Source: a bacterium
Lineage (GTDB): Bacteria > Zhuqueibacterota > Zhuqueibacteria > Zhuqueibacterales > Zhuqueibacteraceae
Direction of reading: 5' to 3'
NCBI GenBank assembly: GCA_023150945.1
Contig: JAKLJX010000007.1
Span: 186,001-250,000, forward strand
Length of the DNA: 64,000 nt
Shown: one piece after another, positions 8,594 through 16,833 of the stretch
Layout of the letters: each line of letters starts with the position of its first letter
Position numbering within the stretch: position 1 is the first letter of the stretch
Notes under the pieces: model-generated
What the model was told of the DNA's origin: nothing
Database searches by the model: none
The model's input: the letters and a program-made list of their open reading frames with translations, nothing else
Made by a program: the position numbers and the translations under genes

Positions 8594-8770
8594 ATGCCCA
8601 AAACCGTTTTCATCAGTTACTCCCACCACCAGGGCGAATGGGTGTGGCAGCGTTTGAAGCCCTGTCTGCAAGCCGGTGGCGCAGAAGTACGTATCGCTGT
8701 TGAGCGTGTTTGCGCCGGCGTTTGGTGGTTGCCCATGGTGCCGGGGAATAAATTACGCGCGTGCCGCTGA
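8594..8770 (+). pseudogene. Truncated TIR-domain protein remnant
   Basis: 58 residues from ATG at 8594 with GGGGA upstream. The beginning, MPKTVFISYSHHQGEW, is the characteristic first strand and FISYSH motif of bacterial TIR domains. It continues through the first helix and second strand (LQAGGAEVRI). The BB-loop region (VERVCAG) is degenerate, and the sequence then turns into unrelated residues and stops. An intact TIR domain needs about 130-150 residues, including the catalytic Glu of NAD-consuming members, so this is a fragment. It lies directly behind the broken toxin gene and probably comes from a larger TIR effector lost by deletion. Confidence 0.7.
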
Positions 8771-8810
8771 TGGCAAGATGGTTGAGGGAGAGGGGATAGT
8801 TCCTGCTACT

Positions 8811-8835
8811 GCCCGGGCGCTCCCAGCGCCCGGGC
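8811..8835 (-). terminator. Perfect 11-bp-arm hairpin after ppk2
   Basis: GCCCGGGCGCT pairs perfectly with AGCGCCCGGGC across a CCC loop, ten bases beyond the PPK2 stop codon. There is no T-run, so it may end transcription with help or protect the 3' end of the mRNA. Confidence 0.55.
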
Positions 8836-8845
8836 TGTGTCAAAC

Positions 8846-9649
8846 TCACTCCACCACAATACCCTCAATCCCCTCGGGCGCGGGCGGGTATTTCATCTGC
8901 AAGCCCTCCAACGCTTCGACAATACATTCCGATATCACGAAATTGCGGTACCATTTCTTGTTCGCCGGCACGATATGCCACGGCGCCCAGGGCGTATTGC
9001 ATTTATTGATCGCGTCTTCGTAGGCCGCCATGTAGTCATCCCACAACGCGCGCTCCTTCAAATCGCCGAGATTGAACTTCCACTGCTTGGTCTTGTCGTC
9101 GCGACGTTCTTCCAGCCGCTCTTTTTGTTCCTGCTTGGAAATGTACAGGAAGAATTTGAGAATCGTGACCCCGTTGTCTGCCAGCAGCTTTTCGAAGTTG
9201 TTGATGTGATCATAGCGCTTTTGCCACACTTCCCTGGGCACGAGATTGTGCACGCGCACGATCAGCACATCTTCATAATGCGAGCGGTTGAAAATGCCGA
9301 TGTAGCCGCGCGGCGGCACGTGCTGGTGAATGCGCCACAAGAAATCGTGCGACAATTCCTCCGGCGTCGGCGCTTTGAAGCTGGCCACGCGCACGCCCTG
9401 GGGATCGACGCTGGACATGACGTGCTCGATCACGCCGTCTTTGCCGCCGGTGTCCATCCCCTGCAAGACGATCAGCAGCGCATGCTTGCCTTCCGCGTAC
9501 ATGACTTCCTGCAGCTCATCCAGCCGCGCGAGATTCTTCTCCAGATCTTTCTTCGCCTCATCTTTGTCTTTGTAATCACCGGTGTAGCCGGGATCAAAGT
9601 CTTTCAAACGGATCTTTTGATCGAAGGGAACCTGCAACTTCTGCTTCAT
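8846..9649 (-). CDS. ppk2: Polyphosphate kinase 2 family protein
   Basis: 267 residues with AAGGAA before the ATG. PPK2 enzymes move phosphate between polyphosphate and nucleotides in the cytoplasm. The Walker A loop is GMDTGGKDG at residues 64-72 and the Walker B/lid region NRSHYEDVL at 121-129. DPQGVRVASFKAPTPEE and HQHVPPRGYIGIFNRSHYED are typical family blocks. The single-domain length fits the short PPK2 classes I-III that phosphorylate ADP or AMP/ADP; I cannot fix the class by eye. The gene follows the Uma2-family gene by 31 bp and ends in a strong hairpin. Confidence 0.93.
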   Translation of the reverse strand: MKQKLQVPFDQKIRLKDFDPGYTGDYKDKDEAKKDLEKNLARLDELQEVMYAEGKHALLIVLQGMDTGGKDGVIEHVMSSVDPQGVRVASFKAPTPEELSHDFLWRIHQHVPPRGYIGIFNRSHYEDVLIVRVHNLVPREVWQKRYDHINNFEKLLADNGVTILKFFLYISKQEQKERLEERRDDKTKQWKFNLGDLKERALWDDYMAAYEDAINKCNTPWAPWHIVPANKKWYRNFVISECIVEALEGLQMKYPPAPEGIEGIVVE

Positions 9650-9680
9650 GAAAAGTATTCCTTTGTTTCAAATTAGAGAA

Positions 9681-10343
9681 CTACTGCGCAGCGGAACGCG
9701 CCGCCGGGTCACCTGCAAGAAGAGCTGCGATGACGGCGCTTTCATTTGGCAACTCCTGCGCAAAAAGCCAGTCAATTCGTAGCCAAAACTCTGGAACAGC
9801 GGCAGAACGAACGACGCCATTGGCATCCACCGGCAACTCTTCCCAAACACCATCGTGATTTTTCCAGAAGAAAGCCTCTTGCCGAAAGGGATCGATCACC
9901 CAGTACTCCAGCACGCCATACTCGGCGTACAAATCCTTCTTCTCGCCCAAATCCAATTTCCGGCTGCCCGGCGAGATGATTTCAACCACGAGATCCGCTG
10001 CACCCAGCAGGGCCTTGCCTTTGCACTGGGCAAGCCTGGCTTTGCTGATGAACATCAAATCCGGCTCCGGCGCATTGAACTCGGATAGTTTCATTGCCGC
10101 GCGCGATCCGAGAACGTGCCCCAATCCTTTTTCGCGGACAAAGCCACGCAGGATCATCAACAAAAACCCAAAGAGATCCTCGTGCTCAAAAGTCGGTGGC
10201 GAAGCCATATAAATCACCCCATTGATAAGGTCGGCCTTTTGGTCTTCCCGAATGATTTCACAAAATTCGTCAAACGTGATTCTTTCGCGCGGTGGCGCCT
10301 GGCGGGGCAGCGGCTGAGTCAGGATATCGACCTCTGTTGTCAT
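9681..10343 (-). CDS. Uma2-family (DUF820) putative PD-(D/E)XK nuclease
   Basis: 220 residues from ATG at 10343 with GAGGG upstream. The family layout is clear: an N-terminal ITFDEFCEI region, LINGVIYMASPP, then EPDLMFI, LVVEIISPGS and a YAEYGVLEYWVIDP block. The Asp of EPDLMF and the Glu of LVVEIISP correspond to the metal ligands of the restriction-endonuclease fold. These proteins are very common in cyanobacteria and other GC-rich or multicellular bacteria, usually in many copies, and their biological role is unsettled. It is the first gene of a probable pair with ppk2. Confidence 0.88.
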   Translation of the reverse strand: MTTEVDILTQPLPRQAPPRERITFDEFCEIIREDQKADLINGVIYMASPPTFEHEDLFGFLLMILRGFVREKGLGHVLGSRAAMKLSEFNAPEPDLMFISKARLAQCKGKALLGAADLVVEIISPGSRKLDLGEKKDLYAEYGVLEYWVIDPFRQEAFFWKNHDGVWEELPVDANGVVRSAAVPEFWLRIDWLFAQELPNESAVIAALLAGDPAARSAAQ

Positions 10344-10512
10344 GTTTCATACCCTCAATGTTTGAGGAATAGAGTCCTTGTCTGCCTGAAAATTGGAAAA
10401 AAATCTCAGCCGCGCAACCTCAAATTGTAAAGCGCGTCTGTTCGGAAGGGCCGTCAAAGCCCATCACCTGGAACAATGACAGTCTGAATCATCGTTTCGA
10501 ATTTCAGGATTA

Positions 10513-10548
10513 TGGGATTGGCGGATTGTTGCTCATCACCCAATCCCA
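10513..10548 (-). terminator. 9-bp-arm hairpin after the amidohydrolase gene
   Basis: TGGGATTGG pairs with CCAATCCCA across an 18-base loop, about 28 bp beyond the amidohydrolase stop. There is no T-run, so it is a weak terminator or an mRNA 3'-end structure. Confidence 0.4.
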
Positions 10549-10575
10549 AACTCCATCGATCCGATACTCTGATTT

Positions 10576-13500
10576 TCAGTGCATACATCCGCACTTCACT
10601 TCGCCAAAACCCACGCCCGCGCCCTTCCACAAAAACGCTTCGCTGGTCTTGGCATTCTCCCAGTAGAACGGCAGCCGCGGCCGCGAAACATTGCCGGTCT
10701 CGTTCATGGTTTCAGCGTCGTACAAACGGCCGTTCTTCATCACCTGCGTGATGAATTCGGTGTTCTGAATATTCTCCAGCGGATTCTTTTCCAGCACGAT
10801 CAAATCCGCGAGCTTGCCCGGTTCGAGTGAGCCTAATTCTTTGCCCATGCCGATGTACTCCGCGCCGTTCAGAGTGGCCGCACGAATCGCCTCCAGCGGC
10901 GTCATGCCGCCCTGCGCCAGCATCCACAATTCCCAATGCGCGCCCAGTCCCTGCAACTGGCCGTGTGCGCCGAGATTCACTTTCACGCCGGCATCACACA
11001 AGGCTTTGGCTGCCTGCGCATTGCCGATATGGCCGAAATCATCGTCGGGAATCATCATGCGCCGCCGTGCACGCGCGTCAATTATCGGGCGCGGGGTGAA
11101 ATGCAGCAGCCGCTGCTTTTCCCACACGTTGGTTTTCTGATACCAATAATTCTCACCCCACATGCCGCCATAGCCCACGATCAGCGTCGGCGTGTAAGCC
11201 GTGGCCGTGCCGCCCCAAAGTTTCAGGACATCCTGATAAACCGGCGCAACCGGAATCGAGTGCTCGATGCCGGTGTGGCCGTCGATCACCATCGACAAAT
11301 TGTGATAGAAAAACGAGCCGCCTTCCGGCACCACCAGCATGTTCAATTCGCGCGCGGCCTGCAGCACCTGCTGGCGTTGATTGCGGCGCGGCTGATTGTA
11401 ACTCTTCACCGAAAATGCGCCCACGGCTTTCAGGCGGCGCAGATGTGAGCGTGCGTCGTCGAGATTGTTGACCACGGCTTTGAAGTCGCCGTCGGCGCCG
11501 TAGAGGATCGTGCCGGTGGAGTACACGCGCGGCCCGGTGATCTTGCCGGCCGCCACCATCTCCGCCAGCGTGAACACCGTTTCCGTGTACGCCGAGGGAT
11601 CGTGCATCGTGGTTACGCCGTAAGCGAGATTGGCAAAATAGGCCCAGGGCTGCTGCGGCAGCAGTCCCGCAAAGAAATGATCCGCATGCGCATGCACGTC
11701 CACGATGCCCGGCATGATGGTCTTGCCGGCGGCCGCAATGCGTTTGGCGTCGGCGGGAATGGTGACTTCACTCGCCCGGCCAATCGCCGCAATGCGATTG
11801 CCTTCGATCACGATCGTGCCGTTCTCGATTACTTCATCGCCGCGCATGGTAATAATGCGCGCGCCGGTAAACGCGAGCTTGCCGGCAGGCACATCCGTCT
11901 GCAATTTCAATCCGATTTGCAGGCCAACGGAATCCGGGCCCGCAACGCTGTCAGGCGCGCCCGGGAGAAAGGCGAAACTCTGACGCAACTCGCGCGAGAA
12001 CAATTCCGGCCCGATCAGCCAGTGGAGTTTTTGACTGTCGCCGGACCAGTGCAGATAGTCGCCGGCATCGCGGGTGACGCGTTTCACCGGCACCGCCTTG
12101 GTGCCGTTGTTCAAATCAATTGCTCCGCCGGTTTGCGGAAACGGCGCGAGGTATGCGTTGTACAGCTCCGTGAATGCCACCCATTGCTCATCGGGACTCA
12201 GCGCGATTTGATTGACATACTTCAAATTGAAATGGGTGCGTTCCTCGCCGCCGTCGAGGCGAACGCTTTTGTATTTCTTCTCCAGTCCACCGCCGGTTTG
12301 AAAGAAGATGCGATCGCCCTTGCGGTTGAAGCGCGGGGCGTAGCCCTCCTCTTGAATGAAATTCTCTTCGCCGCCCTCGGCAGACATCCAATACAACCCG
12401 GGCTCCACGCCGTGCGCAAATCCCAGCACCGAATTGCCGTTGTCGCGCTGATACACGATCTTCCTGCCGTCCGGCGAAAACGAGGGTGTGTTGTAATAAC
12501 CCTTGCGCCGCGTGAGCTTGACGGGATTGCGGCCATCCAGTTTGACTTTGTACAAGCCGCCCAGCGCGGTATCACTCCAGGTGGCATACACAATCCACAA
12601 ACCGTCGGGACTGAACGCCGGAAAAAATTCATGCAACGCGCTGTTGGTCAAGCGTTGCGGCTTGCCGTTGGGCAAAGCTTTCTTCCACAATGATCCCACG
12701 GCGCTGAAGACAAGGGTCTTGCCGTCAGGCGACGTCACCGCGTCGCGAATCATTTTCACCGTAAACGAATCCGCATGCACGGTTTGCGGGAAATGCAAGG
12801 CTTCGGTAATGGTTTGTTTGACGTTGACGGTAAACGGTATCTGGGTTGCCTGCTTCGTTGCGATGTCGATGCGCCAAATTTTGCCCTGCGCCCAAATCAC
12901 AATATTTTTGCTGTCCGGCGTCCAGGCATAGTTGGGATAAACGCCGAAGGTGGCCCAGGTCTCCTGCTGATCTTTATTCAAGCCGTCATAGATCGGAATC
13001 TGCTCGCCCGTTTTCAAATCCTGCAAATAAAGCACGCTGTTCAGCCGCACGCGCCGCACAAAGGCGAGATACTCGCCGTCGGGCGAGGGCTGTGGCCGCA
13101 CCGCACCGCCGGCGCCGGTGACATAGTTTTTCAAATCACCCTTCTCACGATCGAGGCGGCGAATGACGTAAATCTGGCCGTTGGGATCTTTGTTGTATTC
13201 AAACGTATTGCCGCCGCTCATGTCTTCGCTAAAATAGATATAACGGCCGTCCGGCGAAACCGCCGGTTCGCCGGCATCTTGCTGATCATTCTTGCGTTTG
13301 GTGAGCTGCAAGCCTTCGCCGCCGGTGAGATGATAGAGCCACATTTCACCCGCGCCCAATGAACGGGTGCTGGTGAAATGCTTGCGTGCGATGAGATAAT
13401 TGCCGTCCGGCGTCCACACCGCATTGTTGAGCAAACGAAAATCTTCCTTCGTTACCTGTTTGAGGTTGGAGCCGTCGCGTTGCATGATCCAAATGTTGTC

Positions 13501-13878
13501 CCCGCCGGAACGGTCACTGGTGAAGCTGATGCGCTTGCCGTCGGGACTGAAGCGCGGCTGCACTTCGAAGGCCGGGCCGCCGCTGAGCAGTTTTGCTTCG
13601 CCGCCGGTGATGGGCATGAGGTAGATGTCGCCGAGCAGATCGAACACAATGTCCTTGCCGTCCGGACTAACATCGAGATTCATCCACGTGCCTTCGCTGG
13701 CAGTGAAGGCAATCTCTTTGGCCGGGCCGTGCGCCGCGGTCACGTCCCATTCTTTCTTGTCCGCCTTTTTCGCCGGCGCTTTCGTGGTGTCGCTGGCGGC
13801 GGGCGGCTGCGCCAGTGCGAAATGCAACGCCAACAGCAGACTCAAGCAGGCAACAGCCGGAATTTTCGATTTGCACAT
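10576..13878 (-). CDS. Secreted TolB-like beta-propeller fused to an amidohydrolase
   Basis: 1,100 residues from ATG at 13878, preceded by GAGGAGAA. A signal peptide ends near HFALAQ. Residues about 45-670 hold ten or so SPDG/TPDG blades (for example VSPDGKDIVF, FSPDGKRISF, VSPDGRYIYF), forming WD40-like PD40/TolB propellers. The C-terminal 400 residues are an amidohydrolase of the imidazolonepropionase/prolidase type, with metal-binding HAHAD near residue 727, GVTTMHDPSAY and the closing LGSLEPGKLADLIVLEKNPL. The fusion is known in Bacteroidota and relatives as large exported amidohydrolases. Substrates are unknown, perhaps peptides or other amides outside the cytoplasm. It follows the oxidoreductase gene by 68 bp. 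Confidence 0.9.
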   Translation of the reverse strand: MCKSKIPAVACLSLLLALHFALAQPPAASDTTKAPAKKADKKEWDVTAAHGPAKEIAFTASEGTWMNLDVSPDGKDIVFDLLGDIYLMPITGGEAKLLSGGPAFEVQPRFSPDGKRISFTSDRSGGDNIWIMQRDGSNLKQVTKEDFRLLNNAVWTPDGNYLIARKHFTSTRSLGAGEMWLYHLTGGEGLQLTKRKNDQQDAGEPAVSPDGRYIYFSEDMSGGNTFEYNKDPNGQIYVIRRLDREKGDLKNYVTGAGGAVRPQPSPDGEYLAFVRRVRLNSVLYLQDLKTGEQIPIYDGLNKDQQETWATFGVYPNYAWTPDSKNIVIWAQGKIWRIDIATKQATQIPFTVNVKQTITEALHFPQTVHADSFTVKMIRDAVTSPDGKTLVFSAVGSLWKKALPNGKPQRLTNSALHEFFPAFSPDGLWIVYATWSDTALGGLYKVKLDGRNPVKLTRRKGYYNTPSFSPDGRKIVYQRDNGNSVLGFAHGVEPGLYWMSAEGGEENFIQEEGYAPRFNRKGDRIFFQTGGGLEKKYKSVRLDGGEERTHFNLKYVNQIALSPDEQWVAFTELYNAYLAPFPQTGGAIDLNNGTKAVPVKRVTRDAGDYLHWSGDSQKLHWLIGPELFSRELRQSFAFLPGAPDSVAGPDSVGLQIGLKLQTDVPAGKLAFTGARIITMRGDEVIENGTIVIEGNRIAAIGRASEVTIPADAKRIAAAGKTIMPGIVDVHAHADHFFAGLLPQQPWAYFANLAYGVTTMHDPSAYTETVFTLAEMVAAGKITGPRVYSTGTILYGADGDFKAVVNNLDDARSHLRRLKAVGAFSVKSYNQPRRNQRQQVLQAARELNMLVVPEGGSFFYHNLSMVIDGHTGIEHSIPVAPVYQDVLKLWGGTATAYTPTLIVGYGGMWGENYWYQKTNVWEKQRLLHFTPRPIIDARARRRMMIPDDDFGHIGNAQAAKALCDAGVKVNLGAHGQLQGLGAHWELWMLAQGGMTPLEAIRAATLNGAEYIGMGKELGSLEPGKLADLIVLEKNPLENIQNTEFITQVMKNGRLYDAETMNETGNVSRPRLPFYWENAKTSEAFLWKGAGVGFGEVKCGCMH

Positions 13879-13946
13879 AATGCTTCTCCTCACGGGATGA
13901 TTGCGTTGGAGGTGGATTGGAGGTGGAACGGTTTGCGGGTCTTTCT

Positions 13947-14939
13947 TCACGCCCTTTCCTGGGGATAGCGCAAGCCCCATTGCCGGCGAATCTCGTCCAT
14001 GGTTTGCATGAGTTGCAGGGACTCGTCGGGCGGCATGATTTCGCTTTCCAGCCGGCCGGCCCGCAAACAGGCCATCACTTCGGCGGCCTCATGTTGATAC
14101 CCAAAACTCTCATAAGGCGCGTGCACGGTTTGTTCCGGCTGGCCGCTGCGCGCCAGCGTAACCTGCGTGGCCTTGAAAAAGGCGGAATGCAGTTTGATGC
14201 GTCCGGCGGTGCCGATGATGGTCGCTTCTTTCGGCGTGTCGGTGCGATTGGCGGCGGCCAGCACGGCGAGCTGGCCGTTGGGATAGCCGAGAATCACACC
14301 GCATTGTTCATCTACGCCGGTGGCGCCGAGATGCGCCATACTGGTGAGGCGTTGCGGCGGGCCGAAGACCATCGAGGCAAGGGCGAGCGGATAGATGCCG
14401 ACGTCCAGCAGCGCGCCGCCGCCCAACGCGGGCGCGAACAGCCGGCTTTGCGGATCGAACTCCGCGCGAAAGCCGAAATCCGCGAGCAGCATTCGCGGCT
14501 CGCCGATTATTCCGTTTGCCAGCCACGCGCGTGCTTGCACCACCGCGGGCAGGAAGCGCGTCCACATGGCCTCCATCAAAAAGACCTGCTGCTGGCGGGC
14601 GAATTGAATGACGCGCTCCGCTTCGGCGGCGTTGATCGTGAACGGCTTCTCGCACAGCACTGCCTTGCCGGCCTCCAGGCACAACAAGCAGTTCTCAGCG
14701 TGCAAGGAATGCGGGGTGCCGATGTAGATCACATCGATCTCCGTGTCGCGGGCCAGGGCGGCGTAACTCGCATGGCGCCGGGGCACATTGAAGCGCGTGC
14801 CAAAGGCTTCAGCCGCGGCTGCGGTGCGCGAGCCGACTGCTTGCAGTTGCGCCTCCGGTAAAGTTGCCAGCGACTGCGCAAACACCTGCGCAATCCGGCC
14901 GGTGCTGAGAATGCCCCAACGGATTTTTCGATTTTCCAT
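13947..14939 (-). CDS. Gfo/Idh/MocA-family NAD(P)-dependent oxidoreductase
   Basis: 330 residues from ATG at 14939 with AGGAG nearby; a longer frame to 15098 lacks such support. The N-terminal Rossmann motif is GILSTGRIAQVF. IYIGTPHSLHAENCLLCLEAG and the EKP triad (residues 97-99, with the catalytic Lys) follow, then GGGALLDVGIYPL of the substrate domain. The pattern is closest to the dihydrodiol dehydrogenase/glucose-fructose oxidoreductase subgroup. It would act in the cytoplasm on a sugar or polyol that cannot be named. It is probably the first gene of a pair with the amidohydrolase. Confidence 0.9.
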   Translation of the reverse strand: MENRKIRWGILSTGRIAQVFAQSLATLPEAQLQAVGSRTAAAAEAFGTRFNVPRRHASYAALARDTEIDVIYIGTPHSLHAENCLLCLEAGKAVLCEKPFTINAAEAERVIQFARQQQVFLMEAMWTRFLPAVVQARAWLANGIIGEPRMLLADFGFRAEFDPQSRLFAPALGGGALLDVGIYPLALASMVFGPPQRLTSMAHLGATGVDEQCGVILGYPNGQLAVLAAANRTDTPKEATIIGTAGRIKLHSAFFKATQVTLARSGQPEQTVHAPYESFGYQHEAAEVMACLRAGRLESEIMPPDESLQLMQTMDEIRRQWGLRYPQERA

Positions 14940-15177
14940 GTTGGCTCCTGGTTCGACCTGGTCAGGGATGGCCGTCGCTACCACACAGTCAATCGCAAGA
15001 TAGTATTTTCGCCACCAATGTCCAGTAGAAGCCGGCCCACCAGGGAGCCAGACTTGGATGCCAGCGGCCAGGATGGCGGGTAGAATCATGGCGTGCAATC
15101 CTGAGTTCGTGCGGCTTCAGTCGAGTTGCGCATGAGCCAACCGCAAGGCCTTTGTTGATTTCCTCGAAACACATACG

Positions 15178-15192
15178 CATATTGCAAATATG
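15178..15192. promoter_or_regulatory. Perfect inverted repeat over the brnT start (possible operator)
   Basis: CATATTGCAAATATG has 6-bp arms around GCA and ends on the ATG of the brnT reading frame. BrnA-type antitoxins repress their own operons by binding operator DNA, so this is a candidate operator. No experimental basis is available here. Confidence 0.4.
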
Positions 15193-15482
15193 ACAGCAGT
15201 GAGTTTTGAATGGGATCGCCGCAAGGAGAAGTCCAAGATAAAAACCACGGTACTTCCTTCGATGGGGCGCGCACGGTCTTCTACGATGAGAATGCCATCG
15301 AATTCTCCGATCCGGATCATTCCGAGCATGAAAACCGCTTCATCCTTCTGGGAATGAGCGCGAAGTTACGGGTTCTCATTGTCTGTCACTGTTTACGAAG
15401 AAGCGAGACCGTCATCAGAATTATTTCGGCGAGAAAGGCGGACCGGGAAGAGGAACGCGCATACTGGAGATTGAGAAAATGA
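15190..15482 (+). pseudogene. brnT: BrnT-family toxin with a probable single-base frameshift
   Basis: The frame from ATG at 15190 gives the BrnT N-terminus (SFEWDRRKEKSK). After an A5 tract at about 15239-15244 the family sequence continues in another frame as KNHGTSFDGARTVFYDENAI, DPDHSEHENRFILLGMS and VIRIISARKADREE. One more A in the tract would restore a single frame of about 97 codons. An internal ATG at 15210 could express the remainder without the first beta strand. BrnT is a ribonuclease toxin with a RelE-like fold. The stop overlaps the brnA start as ATGA, so translation is coupled. The alternatives are a sequencing error in the homopolymer or phase variation. Confidence 0.8.
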
Positions 15483-15715
15483 GAGCGCATTACGATTTTT
15501 CCAAGATGAAAAGCCGCAGAAATCCTTACGTCAAACACTTGAAGCAGACTGTGACGATTCGGTTCGATCGTAACACCGTCGCTTATTTCAGGTCTCTGGC
15601 GCAGGATACCGGAATTCCCTATCAGAGCTTGATCAATCTCTACCTGCGCGATTGCGCGGTTCATCAGCGCAAGCTGGAAATAAAGTGGACTGAAAACACC
15701 GGGAAGTCGACTTGA
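15479..15715 (+). CDS. brnA: BrnA-family antitoxin
   Basis: 78 residues. The BrnA/CopG-like pattern is plain: YDFSKMKSRRNPYVKHLKQ, TVTIRFDRNTVAYFRSLA and GIPYQSLINLYLRDCA. The ribbon-helix-helix part should bind operator DNA and the N-terminal part the BrnT toxin. The length fits the family. It overlaps brnT by four bases, the usual toxin-first order. The antitoxin looks intact although its partner is frameshifted. Confidence 0.88.
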   Translation: MRAHYDFSKMKSRRNPYVKHLKQTVTIRFDRNTVAYFRSLAQDTGIPYQSLINLYLRDCAVHQRKLEIKWTENTGKST

Positions 15716-15873
15716 CTACAAAGGCCTGGGCGGGTGCTGTGCGCCATTGCTGCCAGGCGTGGCTTGGCGCGGATTCGAACTTTGCAGGGTGCCGGCGGTG
15801 AATTTCTGTCGCGGCAAAAGCCGCAGCGGGTTTGTGGCGAAGTTGACATGAAAATCAAACACAAAACCACATC

Positions 15874-16158
15874 ATGACTTTTCAAAGCCTGCAGCGGAAA
15901 AAGCTCGCCCTTTGCATTGACGCCGGAGAATATGAAGGATCGAGCTTGTTTGCGATGAAGCTCTACGATTACATTCCCGACGCCGCCTCTGAGAAACAAG
16001 GATTCTTGCGCGTGATTGACGAAGAGGGCGAGCCTTATTATTATGACGCCCGGGCTTTTCTTAAAATCACTGCGCGCCGTAACGGCCTGTCGATTCCCTT
16101 CGCTTCGTCACACAAATCCCGTTCGAAGCGGGCTCAATCAAAGACACGCAAATCCTGA
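15874..16158 (+). CDS. Small conserved-type hypothetical protein
   Basis: 94 residues. Residues 12-65 (LCIDAGEYEGSSLFAMKLY, then YIPDAAS, GFLRVIDEEGE and YYYDARAFLKI) resemble a family of short unnamed proteins of about 80 residues with the pattern LxxGKxYxxLPDxxAxxxGxxRVIDESGEDYLYP. The C-terminal 25 residues are basic and Ser-rich. The ribosome binding site is weak. It lies 160 bp behind brnA on the same strand and could be a further small accessory gene. No function is known to me. Confidence 0.5.
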   Translation: MTFQSLQRKKLALCIDAGEYEGSSLFAMKLYDYIPDAASEKQGFLRVIDEEGEPYYYDARAFLKITARRNGLSIPFASSHKSRSKRAQSKTRKS

Positions 16159-16833
16159 GCAAGCCCTCAAGGGATTTTGTGCCGCCACGATGCTCGCCAC
16201 CAATCCTGGCCTGCTTTTGAAATTGTTCGCCAATTGATGCCAGCGATTCAATGCGTGACACAGTTTTTCGATGCCTTCCGTGCCAGGCGTTTTCCCACCA
16301 ATATGCGGCTGTTCATGTGCTTAATAAGCCTGCGCCAGGTTTTCAGTCTGTCTGAGAACGTGGCGTTTAGGATGTCATTCCGGAGGAATCTTCCCAAGTA
16401 TCAGCAAGCATCTGTTTGAAAAGCAAAATGATTCCTGCGGAATCACAGTGTTGTTAGGGCGGAATTCAGCCGGCTGAGCTCTTACGCTCAGGCAAGATAC
16501 CAGCAAACGGCTGGAAATCAGTGCGCACAACTCACTGCCCACGGGAGTTTTGCACTTTTTTCACAACCATCCTGGCGATCAGATGGTGAAAGGCGGGGCC
16601 AGACCCGGGCTTGGGGGAGGTGAGATGGCAGTCGCAGCTCGTTCATCCCAAGCCTGAATTCACCCACCATTGGGACAAACTTTGTCTTGAGAATTTCCCC
16701 GCGATTTCGGACATTGCGCCGCGGCTCGAGTCGTGACTGCCAGGGCTGGATACCGAGGCTGGTGAGGGGCCGCTGGGTCCACGCCTGTACTTGTCTGGAA
16801 CAATCGGCTATTCAACCGGAAAGGGGTTGTTGC
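16159..16833. other. Intergenic stretch with possible RNA structure
   Basis: No convincing gene was found. At 16468-16514 there are two small hairpins, TGAGC/GCTCA and CCAGC/GCTGG, and an alternative pairing CAGCCG/CGGCTG that would exclude the second. The stretch precedes the CsgG-domain gene by about 320 bases. The rest shows no promoter or repeat that I can support. Confidence 0.3.

Noticed and set aside
16177-16419. Plus-strand frame of 80 codons after the small hypothetical gene
   Set aside because: No Shine-Dalgarno site, no recognisable pattern and no link to neighbours.
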